Source: Adiantum capillus-veneris (Eukaryota > Streptophyta > Polypodiopsida > Polypodiales > Pteridaceae). From it: a stretch of DNA of 64,000 bases. The notes under the pieces are model-generated. The model was not told the DNA's origin. It did not search any database and saw only the letters and a program-made list of their open reading frames with translations. Position numbers and translations under genes: made by a program. The stretch covers positions 74,831,169-74,895,168 of the forward strand of contig CM043958.1 in NCBI GenBank assembly GCA_014529385.2, read 5' to 3'. Below, piece by piece: positions 55,867-64,000 of the stretch (positions are counted from its first letter, which is position 1; each line of letters opens with the position of its first letter).

Positions 55867-56666
55867 TGTTATGTATAGAGCCTGATTTACCCTTGTAATT
55901 TTCTGTGGTTAAAGCGCACATTTGTAAGGCCCCCATTATGAGGAGAAGCCATCATGCGTGAAGGAAAATCACTCACCGGAAACCAAAATTTTCACGGACA
56001 AGAATCAGGGGCAACTTTAAAGGCCTCGGGGGCGGAGGCCCCCGAGATTTTTTTTTCGCCGAAATATTCTTTTTCGCCGGAATATTATGGCCGGACGGCG
56101 ACCGGCAAGTGGTCGAAAAACAACCGGTTGGTTGGCCGGTGGCCGGTAGTCAATGGCCGATGGCCGGTGGTCGGAAGTCGATGGCCGGTGGCCGGTGGTT
56201 GGAATTCAATGGCCGGTGGCCAAATTCAAAAGCGGACTTGTCTTCTCAATGGCGGCCACACATGGGTGGATTGGAGGGTCCAATTTGGACTTATTCGCAC
56301 AAGGGCAGCTACACATGGCTGTCTCTCATAAGAGAGGGCAGCCCTTTTGGCCTATAAAAGGAGGCCATTTCTACACACATTTCATAGTGTGAAGTTGATG
56401 CAACAAGGTGAGTGTGAGGTGGTGAGAGTGAAGCAAGGCGGGAGCTCCATTAAGGGTATAATCCCTTTGTAAACTACTTCTTGTTTTGAAGTACTAAAGC
56501 CATTGAGTGGCTGCTTTCCCGTGGACGTAGCCCACATTGGGTGAACCACGTATATCGTGTGTACTCTCTCTCTGTCTCTACTCTATAATCTCGTGTATAT
56601 AAATCTATCTCTCTCCATTAAGTAATCTACTCAATTATCTATTTAGCTACGTCTTATTTCCTAACA
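55867..56666 (+). repeat. 3' LTR of Copia-A1
   Basis: 800 bp, TGTTATGTATAGAGCC...TTTCCTAACA. TATAAAAG at 56353-56360. It differs from the 5' LTR by a few percent and by about 28 bp around 56020-56060, where it holds a GC-rich perfect hairpin (CTCGGGGGC at 56025-56033 with GCCCCCGAG at 56038-56046). Confidence 0.95.
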
Positions 56667-56671
56667 GTTGT

Positions 56672-57388
56672 ACCTCCAGAACATTGGAACTTTTATGAAT
56701 AAGTTTGAGTAGAATTTTTACTAGAATTTTGTCTTGGTGTTGTTTGCAATACTGGTTGAAGGGCTGTATTAACGAACAATGTGATTCGGAATTCAACAAG
56801 GAATCTTTATGTTGAACAACCTTTGTGGTAGTAATTAGGTCACACAAAGAAGTGTGAGTGTGGGGGTGGAAAGTGGGGGCTTGGCTCATGTTGCCAATGC
56901 CTACGAGATGGGTGGTCCTGATTGGTCGGGAACTCTCTATCCCCATAGTGCTTACTTCGATATTAGTAATACTCATTGCCCCAGGTCACACAAAGAAGTG
57001 TGAGTGTGGGGGTGGAAAGTGGGGGCTTGGCTCAGGTTTCCAATGCCTACGAGATGGGTGGTCCTAATTGGTCGGGAACTCTCTATCCCCATAGTGCTTA
57101 CATCGATATTAGTAATACTCATTGCCCCTAGAGCGGTGAAATCTTGAGAGTACGTGCCTCTGAAACATGGGGAAAAAGGCACTCGCGGTTTCTCTCCTCT
57201 TGGAAGGTGGGTCTTAGGATCGCTACATAGGTTAAATCACGCTTCCCCTGCGAGGCGGAGCTAGATCTCCTTGCTAGTAGGCTCGAACTCAATTCACTTT
57301 GTGATGAGAGATCGTCCGCTAGATGAATGCAGACCACTTTTTTTGCTTCCGCTATAGATCTAGTGGCCACCAGGTTTACCATCAGATC
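56672..57388 (+). repeat. LTR 2 of the composite, right part, with 146-bp duplication
   Basis: Resumes after Copia-A1 at ACCTCCAGAACATTGG. The segment 56837-56982 (AGGTCACACAAAGAAGTGTG...) is repeated at 56983-57128; LTR 1 and LTR 3 have it once. The last ~40 bp of the LTR and the PBS region are replaced: after CATCAGATC the sequence runs TGGTTTACAA straight into ATCAGAGCTATAGG of the leader. The LTR end needed for reverse transcription is thus lost. Confidence 0.9.
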
Positions 57389-57897
57389 TGGTTTACAAAT
57401 CAGAGCTATAGGTTTACGAACTGGAAAAATGATGTTGTTTGAAATTTTATAAAAATAAGCGATGGTAGGATAGCTCGTACTCAAAGCTTGAGCATGATGT
57501 TTTCCAGAATAATGACATTGGATTTGTCTAGTGGATTGTCTCCTGAGTGATGTTAAAGAGTTTTAATCGTTGAGCTTGTTGGGATTCAGTGGGTTTCACA
57601 TGATGTTTTTTAAGAAGTCATTGGTGCGACTAGTGCTGCGGGAGGTAGCCTGTTGATGCACATAAAGTTATAAGTATGGATCAAAGCTCTCGAGTAAAGT
57701 TTTTACCATTAATTATCGGACAATTTTGGATGTATTCAATGGAATTTAAATGGTGTAATGGTTAAAATCCTTTGTGATAGTTGTACAGATTAAGTAGGCT
57801 GGTTAAGCCCAAAAAGTTAAATTTCTTCTTGAGTATGGAAAAGCCTAGGTTTATTTGAGAAGAGTGCTATAGTAATGAGTTTTATACCATTGGATAG
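57389..57897 (+). other. Leader of internal region 2
   Basis: Noncoding, closely matching 47535-48034, ending TTGGATAG/GTACCG. No usable PBS remains. Confidence 0.7.
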
Positions 57898-58845
57898 GTA
57901 CCGTCTATTGCGCTATATACCACCGTTCAAGAGAAAAAGCTTCTCCTTAAGCAAGCTCAGCCTCCAACCTTTAAAGGCGAAGGGACAAATGTGGAAAGAG
58001 ATGCAGAAGTATGGATGGAGGCTATGGATGACTATTTCGAAGCTGCGAGAACTCAACCTGAGAACCAAACCATGCTTGCGATGTTCCGCTTGTCTGGTGA
58101 TGCCAAGATCTGGTGGAAACAACATTGCAGGGACTTGGATATCAAGGGATCTTCCCAGTCATGGGAAGACATCAAGGCTGCTGTGATGGAGCGTTACTTA
58201 CCACCTGCCTATAAAACTCTGAAGATGAACAAGTCCTTTTCCCTTCGGCAACTGAATTCATCTGTCAAAGAATATTATTCGAAGTTTGTCACTCTTTGGA
58301 GATATGCTCCTAAGATGACATTGGAACAACAGGTAGCACAGTTCTGCCAAGGACTCATCGACCCCCTGAACAACCGACTAGAAGCTCTCAGGCCAGCAAC
58401 TCTGCAAGATGCCTTGCTAAGGGTCAAATCGTTAGCTAAAGAGATTCAGAGGACTACCCAAGATAGTGAATACTATTTGTCAAAGAGGGCCAGGACAGAC
58501 AACTGGAGTAACAGACCAATCAACCCTGCATACGACCATCGTCCGGTAGTAGCTACTACGGCAGCTACTGAGTTTCCCAACATAAGATGCTTTGAGTGCC
58601 AGAAGTATGGACATTACAAAAGTCGATGTCCAAAAAGGATTTCCCAAACATTCGGTGCTAATAATGTACCTCTGAACGTCAACGGGCGACGTCAACCAAA
58701 TGGAAGAGGAGGCCGAGGAAGAGGATACATAGGACAAGGAAGCGGAGCTTTCGCTAATGCCGCAGTGAGACAACCAACTGTGGGTGACGAAGCTGATGAG
58801 AGAGAAACTCTGTATGCTGCAACTGCTAATCCTAGTGAGCAATAA
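57898..58845 (+). CDS. gag: Gag of the composite, copy 2 (Ty3/Gypsy type, no own ATG)
   Basis: The same 315-codon layout as copy 1, open from the GTACCG after an in-phase TAG (57895-57897) to the TAA at 58843-58845. The core keeps MFRLSGDAKIWWKQHC, and the zinc knuckle CFECQKYGHYKSRC is unchanged. About 19 residues differ from copy 1, including Arg-to-Trp and Trp-to-Gln in the capsid core. By eye roughly twice as many replacement as silent differences are present, so there is no strong sign of purifying selection. Expression would need a spliced start or a downstream Met. Confidence 0.85.
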   Translation, partial: VPSIALYTTVQEKKLLLKQAQPPTFKGEGTNVERDAEVWMEAMDDYFEAARTQPENQTMLAMFRLSGDAKIWWKQHCRDLDIKGSSQSWEDIKAAVMERYLPPAYKTLKMNKSFSLRQLNSSVKEYYSKFVTLWRYAPKMTLEQQVAQFCQGLIDPLNNRLEALRPATLQDALLRVKSLAKEIQRTTQDSEYYLSKRARTDNWSNRPINPAYDHRPVVATTAATEFPNIRCFECQKYGHYKSRCPKRISQTFGANNVPLNVNGRRQPNGRGGRGRGYIGQGSGAFANAAVRQPTVGDEADERETLYAATANPSEQ

Positions 58846-59027
58846 TTCAAGCACCAGGATCTCATCAAAGTTCAGCAGAATAAGACCCATAAAGCTAAAG
58901 ACTATTCTATTATCAAAGGATATCTTTACTTTAGACAGAGGATATATGTACCTAAGTAGTTAGAGTAAAATTTACCCAGATGTATTCTTGAGATGAGGAC
59001 ATCTCAAATTTTTCACGTTGGGGAGGT
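58846..59027 (+). other. Integrase-finger remnant and polypurine tract, copy 2
   Basis: Same content as 48983-49164: GYLYFRQRIYVP in one frame and the TTGGGGAGGT purine tract before LTR 3. Confidence 0.65.
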
Positions 59028-61825
59028 TGTAAGGTCTCTAACCCCAACCAAAAAGAGCACCCTTGTACCATGAAATGTTCATAATGGAAAAAAAGTTACT
59101 ATTTTTAGCAGTTTTCCGAATTCTGTCAGTGCCATGATTTTTAGAATGTTATAAAGCTTCGAAATGTGAATTAAAATAATTTTTGTGAAAATTTTTCAAA
59201 TATAGTAAGTTTTTGGTCACCCGACCCGTCTAGTTTTGATTGTCTCGAAAATCTGCACCCGTACCCCGAATTTGAAAAAAATGCATTTTCGAACCCCGGG
59301 GGGGCTGCTAAATATGGCAGGTACTCGGTCCAGTACGCCTTAGTTAGAGCTCAGTATAGCAATTTACGGCATCAAAATCCGACTCGTATGACCCGTTTTA
59401 GCCTAAAACCAATTTTTCATAAAATTATCCGGGGAGGCCCGGGGCTGTGTGGGAACAGGTTCCAGCCCACTCCAGATCAGCTTTAGCAGCTAGGGGGAGC
59501 CCTCTTGCTTTGTGGGAGTCCTAGGAGAGTTTCCAAGCCAGCAGCTCAGTCTCAGAACTAGTTAACCAAGCCAACCTGACACTTGGTGGGCAGGGAACTT
59601 GACTTGCCATGCTTAACTGGAGAAGCTCCTAGATGCATTTAGCAACCCAGATCGATTTTCAGCTTGAGGAGGCCTATTTAAAGACCTGCACACACACACA
59701 CACGCGCACACACACATGCTCACACACACACACATGCTCACACACACACCTAGTACACACACACACACACCTACACACACCTTGGGGAGGTGCTGCCGGT
59801 ACACACACAGTTTTTGAAGGAGAAGCAAGGAGGGAGGTGCTGCCGAAATTCTCATCTTGAGGATTCATTGGATTAGAAAAATCAGAGGATTCTCAGCCCC
59901 TAATCACGGTATTCATGGTTTAATTACTGCTCTTCTTAATTCTCATCTTTATTCTCCAAATTCCTTAGCTTCTATGCTTAATCCTGGCTATAATTCCCTA
60001 TAGCTGCTCTCTAAATCTCTGTAGCTATACTCCATCATCATTCAATTAGCTAAATTATGCAGCCATTCATTATCCTTAACCATGGATTAATGCATGATTA
60101 GGAAGGATTCTCTCTCTAGGCAGCATAGTTAATAAATTGTCAGTCAGTAATAGTGTAGATTTGATGAAATTCATTCTTTTACCACTCAATAGTGTTGTAA
60201 TTAAATTAGACTCAATATTCTCCCACATTAAAATGTGATTAAGGCTGAAAATTAATCCGTCATTAGGCCATTAAGAAGAGAATTTTATGTCACACATGCC
60301 TGCGGCAATTCTGCATCTTCATATTGCTCTAGGAAAATGAATGAGCTTGCTTACTTCATCTCTTTCGTGAATCAATTAGTAAAATTATGAATTTCTTAAT
60401 CATCTAAGCCAAGTAATTAACCTTAAAGCCAATTCCCATAGGGTAAGTAAGGAATTACCCATAAAATTGCTAGGTCTCGAAGGAAAAATCTAATCTCTTG
60501 CCTAAGGAGGATTCTTTAATAATTCTAATCTGCCATTTGGTTGTTATGATGCTCTCCGACTTTAGCTCTTTTCTTCAAGTTTATCATTTAAAGTAGTGAG
60601 TAAAATGGCCCCGGTTAAGAGAACTCGCTTTGGTGGTGCCCACAACCACGAGGCGGGAACGAGCAATACAAATGGAAAAGGAAAATCTCCAATGGTCGAA
60701 CAAGCACCGGCCATCTCACGACTCAATGATGAAGAAATGGAAGAGGTAGATCACAGTTTTATTCAAGTTGTTTAATTTAACATTGCATGCGTTTAGCTAG
60801 GAATGAACATATCCCCAAACATGTTGGAGAAATCCGACGGAAACCTCGGCAATTGAATTCAGTTGTATATTAAAGTCTAAAGTAGGAAAGAAATGTTTGA
60901 TGGATATACTGTTTGCAATAGGAAAGAATGTCTGCTAGGGAAAATTTAGCTCGGCATGTTCATTCTATTTCCGATGTTGAATTAGTCATGAACCCCCTAC
61001 TGATCACAGGGGGCAGAGTTCCTGGTTAAGGGCTCTTGAATCCACGTCTGCTGGTTAAGCGGTGGATACCCACGACTGCTAGTTAAGCGGTGGGAACCCA
61101 TGTCTACTGGTTAAGCGGTGGGAATGTCCATGTCGTGCTTTCTATGCGGTGGACATACCTAGTTGTATGGGCAGCTAGGCGACAACGGGAGGAGTGAACT
61201 CTCGCTGGAGGGGGGATGTTGTACCTCCAGAACATTAGAACTTTTATGAATAAGTTTGAGTAGAAAATTTACTAGAACTCTGTCTTGGTGCTGTTTGCAA
61301 TACTGGTTGAAGGGCTGTATTAACGAACAATGTGATTCGGAATTAAACAAGGAATCTTTATGTTGAACAACCCTTGTGGTAGTAATTAGGTCACACAAAG
61401 AAGTGTGAGTGTGGGGGTGGAAAGTGGTGGCTTGGCTCAGGTTGCTAATGCCTACGAGATGGGTGGTCCCGATTGGTTGGGAACTCTCTATCCCCATAGT
61501 GCTTACTTCGATATTAGTAATACTCATTGCCCCTAGAGCGGTGAAATCTCGAGAGTATGTGCCTCTGAAACATGGGGAAAAAGGCACTCGAGGTTTCTCT
61601 CCTCTTGGAAGGTGGGTCTTAGGATCGCTACATAGGTTAAATCACGCTTCCCCTGCGAGGTAGACCTAGATCTCCTTGCTAGTAGGCTCGAACTCAATTC
61701 ACTTTGTGATGAGAGATCGTCCGCTAGATGAACGCAGACGACTTTGTTTGCTTCCGCTATAGATCTAGTGGCCACCAGGTTTACCATCAGATCCGTTGTT
61801 GTGATGATGGGGTGGGGACCTCACA
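59028..61825 (+). repeat. LTR 3 of the composite
   Basis: 2798 bp, TGTAAGGTCTCTAACC...GGGGACCTCACA, followed by CAAGA. TATTTAAAG at 59675-59683, with CA/CG-interrupted repeats at 59689-59780. A minisatellite of CTGGTTAAGCGGTGG units lies at about 61024-61160. It retains the 300 bp lost from LTR 2. Confidence 0.93.
60605..60775 (+). CDS. LTR-encoded MAPVKR frame (intact copy), proposed first coding exon of Gag
   Basis: An ATG-opened frame of 56 codons: MAPVKRTRFGGAHNHEAGTS, then a Lys/Gly/Ser stretch and an acidic end (NDEEMEEVDH). It matches the charged N-termini of plant Gypsy Gag proteins and the MAPKKSR frame of R2. At 60743-60748 it contains GAG/GTA with donor consensus; cutting there leaves 47 codons in phase 0, the phase in which the gag frames open. 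LTR 3 itself has no downstream gag in the element, so it shows the ancestral intact state. No transcript evidence is available. Confidence 0.5.
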   Translation: MAPVKRTRFGGAHNHEAGTSNTNGKGKSPMVEQAPAISRLNDEEMEEVDHSFIQVV

Positions 61826-61830
61826 CAAGA

Positions 61831-62228
61831 ATCCTATGGGACACCAAAACTACTATGCTAAGTTAGCAAAAAGGTATTATGGTCCCTTCCAGATTCTTTG
61901 ACCAATCAATGATATGGACTATCAACTCAAGTTGCCCAATCATTGGCTCATACACAATGCTTTGCATGTGAGCCTACTTAATCCTTACAAAGGAGATCCA
62001 CCTCAAGAACCGACTATTGAAGACCCACTGGAGATCAAGGACCAAGAAGAGGTGCTGCAGCTCGAGTCCATTCTCCGACATGAAGACAAGGTATTAAGAG
62101 GTGTTAAGACTATCCAATGATATCTTATTAAGTTTAAGAATTATCCTTTTGAATCTGCTAGATGGATGCAAGGCATACAATTAAAGGATAACCTAAACCT
62201 TGTCAATGCTTACAATGCTTCCCTAGAC
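61831..62228 (+). pseudogene. Gypsy-A2 integrase C-terminus and chromodomain-like tail
   Basis: Contains DYQLKLPNHWLIHNALHVSL, then QLESILRHEDKVLRGVKTIQ, a TGA (62118-62120), YLIKFKNYPF and ARWMQGIQLKD, the chromodomain pattern. It keeps more of the pattern than Gypsy-A1 does. The displaced DNA from the CAAGA insertion site joins it to 44757. Confidence 0.8.
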
Positions 62229-62245
62229 TAAAAAAATGTACAAAT

Positions 62246-62567
62246 TGTTGAGATGTCGAGCTCTACACCTTGAGCTGGCATCCACTACGGGTCTTGGCCG
62301 CTTACGGCATTTACTCACTGGCGCGTTAGGTGACCGACACGGAGGATCTCTGCCAGTGATTCTACAGCTGGACTACACTTATAGTGCCAGCCTAGTACGC
62401 TTCTAGCGAGTTCACACTTAGTGACCGCATGTACATATGTGCTACTTTTCAGCTTTAGCACTTAGTCATTTTGTACTCTCTTTTCTGTGAAGAAGAAGAA
62501 GAAGCTTTCCATCTCTGTGTGCTTTGTTCTTGTCTTGTGTAGCTCTCTTGCATCCTCATTCTTTACA
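62246..62567 (+). repeat. Solo LTR of the Copia-B family
   Basis: 322 bp, TGTTGAGATGTCGAGCTC...CTTTACA, closely matching the LTRs at 27484 and 32157, with target duplication CAAAT (62241-62245 and 62568-62572). No internal sequence is left, so it formed by LTR-LTR recombination. It lies in the 3' tail of Gypsy-A2. Confidence 0.96.
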
Positions 62568-62572
62568 CAAAT

Positions 62573-62906
62573 GTCTAAAATGAAAAGTGTTTTTGTCTTA
62601 TAAGACTCTCTTTTTCTTTATTGTGCACAAATTTTAAGTAGTATGCATGCTTAGAATCAAGTTTGCGTAGACGACGTCTCCCAAACACCAAGTAGAGCTT
62701 GTCCCTCTACTAAGGAATATTGATCGGACTAATGTGCAGACATGCTTGCGGTAGCTTAGGCTCTCAAGCGCCAAATGGATCAGTCATCCATTCTGGAACG
62801 ATGTCGTAAGGTAAGATAGGGATCCTCTACCTGCTAGAAAAAGGACTAATGAATAGGATTTATCTTCTCTAAGTCGAGGACGACTATGATTTCAAGAGAG
62901 AGGTAA
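62573..62906 (+). other. Gypsy-A2 3' tail and polypurine tract
   Basis: Homologous to 25450-25793 of Gypsy-A1, ending in AAGAGAGAGG (62894-62903) before the LTR. Confidence 0.8.
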
Positions 62907-63284
62907 CGTCATAATAACTAATATCTAATTCTCCTAAATGATTTTCTCATGTTAAACTGATCATTTAATTTGGGGAAGTTCTAGGGGAGAAAAAGCTAGA
63001 ATATTGGTTAAGCTGACAGACCGGCCACAATCGGGATCCAAAGGAGGGAAAATAGGGATCCAAAGGGGGGGCAATCTGCAAAAGAGAAATGTGCAACAAT
63101 GGGCTCCAAGGAACTTAAGGTTCATCCCATTAAGACTTCCAAAATTCTAAGGTTCCAAAATCAAAAGGTAAGTCCAAATGGTCAAGCTTAGTGGAACTAG
63201 ATGCTTTATGTGTGTACAAAAAAGTCTTCAAGACTCCTACATAGGAGGGGACGGACCCTGTAAGTATGGGATGAGAGACACACA

Positions 63285-63334
<50 letters not shown>

Positions 63335-64000
63335 GGCTCCCTTTACACAAAGGGAATAGGGGACACATGTCAGCTCCCTAGCCCAATTGCCCACAAGGTG
63401 CACGCAAATCCAATTGGATGGCCATAGAGGTGGACCAATGAGAATTATGCTAGAGTAAAGGCTAGTTTAATTATTTAAAGACACTTGATAAAAGAACCAA
63501 TAAAAATTAAGCTCTCTAGAAGACTATTGGACAGTCTCCCAAGGGGTCCAATGAGCATTCAACAGCCGAATGGCTTGCCTAATTCCTATTGGCCAGAAGA
63601 CAAAGGGGTCCAATGAGAGTTTAGTTGCATTATTTAATAACCTAAAGCTCTCACAAAAGGGGAAAAGGGTACACATGTCACAAGGCTATCACTTATGCTT
63701 CTTAATTTTCATTGGCTAAGCTTTGAAGGATCCAATGGGGTGCTAGCATGAGTATTTTGCAAGAGGGGTCAACCAAGAGAGAGAGGGGGCTGATTTTGGC
63801 AAGGCATTATCACACACACACTCACACAATCTAATGTCTAGAGCAAGAATACTCTCTCTCTCCTTCTCAATCTTTAATGAAAAGCTCATCATCTACATCT
63901 ACTCCAAGCTTGTGAGAAGGGAGGCCTACACTAACAACTCTTGGCTTTCTAATGCAAACCAAGCTTCGATGCATGCTCATCTCCTTTGCCATGCTAATTA
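62907..64000 (+). repeat. 3' LTR of Gypsy-A2, cut by right window edge
   Basis: Starts CGTCATAATAACTAATATC, so the terminal TG has become CG. A CA tract lies at about 63282-63330, downstream of a decayed TATA (TGTAAG at 63258). It matches the Gypsy-A1 5' LTR, including the ~120-bp segment that the Gypsy-A1 3' LTR has lost. Confidence 0.93.

Larger units (their letters stand above)
51093..56666 (+). mobile_element. Copia-A1: near-complete Ty1/Copia retrotransposon nested in LTR 2
   Basis: 5574 bp with perfect target duplication GTTGT (51088-51092 and 56667-56671); LTR 1 (46929) and LTR 3 (61218) of the composite show the empty site. 5' LTR 51093-51864, PBS 51867-51878, gag-pol 51938-55806, polypurine tract AAGTGGGAGAT (55856-55866), 3' LTR 55867-56666. 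Only a handful of coding lesions. Same family as minus-strand Copia-A2. It is the youngest layer in its nest. Confidence 0.96.
44758..61825 (+). mobile_element. Tandem Gag-only LTR element (TR-GAG-like), LTR-gag-LTR-gag-LTR
   Basis: A perfect outer target duplication CAAGA (44753-44757 and 61826-61830) splits the sequence GGCAAGAATCC of Gypsy-A2, seen intact in Gypsy-A1 at 25033. Three LTRs beginning TGTAAGGTC (44758, 49165, 59028) flank two internal regions, each with a single gag and only a short integrase-finger remnant. A single outer duplication with three LTRs indicates unequal recombination between copies after insertion. Copia-A1 later entered the middle LTR. With no protease, RT or integrase, movement would depend on another element's enzymes. 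Confidence 0.93.
43078..64000 (+). mobile_element. Gypsy-A2: 5'-truncated chromodomain-type Gypsy, host of later insertions
   Basis: Same family as Gypsy-A1. It lacks 5' LTR, gag, protease and most of RT. It runs from the RT thumb (43078) through RNase H and integrase to 44757, is interrupted by the 17-kb composite (44758-61825 plus duplicated CAAGA), resumes with the integrase C-terminus and chromodomain-like tail (61826-62228), is interrupted by a Copia-B solo LTR (62246-62567), and ends with its 3' LTR from 62907, cut by the window. Confidence 0.92.

Noticed and set aside
57898-58845. Strong purifying selection on the two gag copies
   Set aside because: By eye about 19 replacement against roughly ten silent differences; this does not show constraint. 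A codon-based calculation is needed.

Overview
The window is a piece of a large, repeat-filled land-plant nuclear genome. The plant assignment rests on several LTR retrotransposons with TG...CA termini, primer-binding sites matching TGGTATCAGAGC (the 3' end of plant initiator-Met tRNA), and Ty1/Copia and chromodomain-type Ty3/Gypsy polyproteins. I cannot name the species. No intact cellular gene is visible. The only host-derived gene I recognise is a broken protein-kinase pseudogene (35213-36681, minus), plus one weak coding fragment near 8.1 kb.

Layout. (1) 1-3543: minus-strand Copia relic running off the left edge, with a short LTR at 3345-3543. (2) 3544-12270: old, gene-poor DNA with foldback structures, a pair of inverted segmental copies, microsatellites and a faint LINE-like trace. 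(3) About 12.3-34.06 kb: a very old LTR-element relic ('R1', zinc-knuckle and protease remains) split by two later insertions. The first is Gypsy-A1 (15421-27183, 5-bp target duplication CCATT), which itself carries minus-strand Copia-A2 (21893-24926). The second is Copia-B (27484-32480, target duplication CTCGA). (4) 34.07-38.7 kb: a possible degraded LTR, a 159-bp tandem repeat, the kinase pseudogene and AT-rich DNA. (5) 38.7-43.08 kb: another old relic ('R2') and a long AT-rich LTR-like region containing a ~150-bp tandem array. (6) 43078 to the right edge: Gypsy-A2, 5'-truncated and of the same family as Gypsy-A1. It is interrupted by a 17-kb composite (44758-61825, target duplication CAAGA) of structure LTR-gag-LTR-gag-LTR, and by a solo LTR of Copia-B (62246-62567, target duplication CAAAT). 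The middle LTR of the composite is itself interrupted by Copia-A1 (51093-56666, target duplication GTTGT).

The most notable object is the composite. It is a non-autonomous Gypsy-type element that codes only for Gag (TR-GAG-like), present as a tandem of two units sharing a middle LTR. Both gag frames (48035-48982 and 57898-58845) are uninterrupted and equally long, yet neither begins with an ATG: each opens directly after an in-frame TAG at a conserved TAG/GTACCG junction. A short ORF beginning Met-Ala-Pro-Val-Lys-Arg lies inside every LTR and ends at a GAG/GTAGAT donor-like site in the matching phase. I infer that Gag is made from a spliced RNA whose first coding exon lies in the LTR and whose intron contains the primer-binding site.

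The insertion order can be read directly. R1 is older than Gypsy-A1 and Copia-B, and Gypsy-A1 is older than Copia-A2. R2 is older than Gypsy-A2, which is older than the composite, which is older than Copia-A1. Most premature stops in the elements and in the kinase pseudogene look like C-to-T changes (CAG/CAA to TAG/TAA, TGG to TGA, CGA to TGA), as expected for long-methylated silenced DNA.
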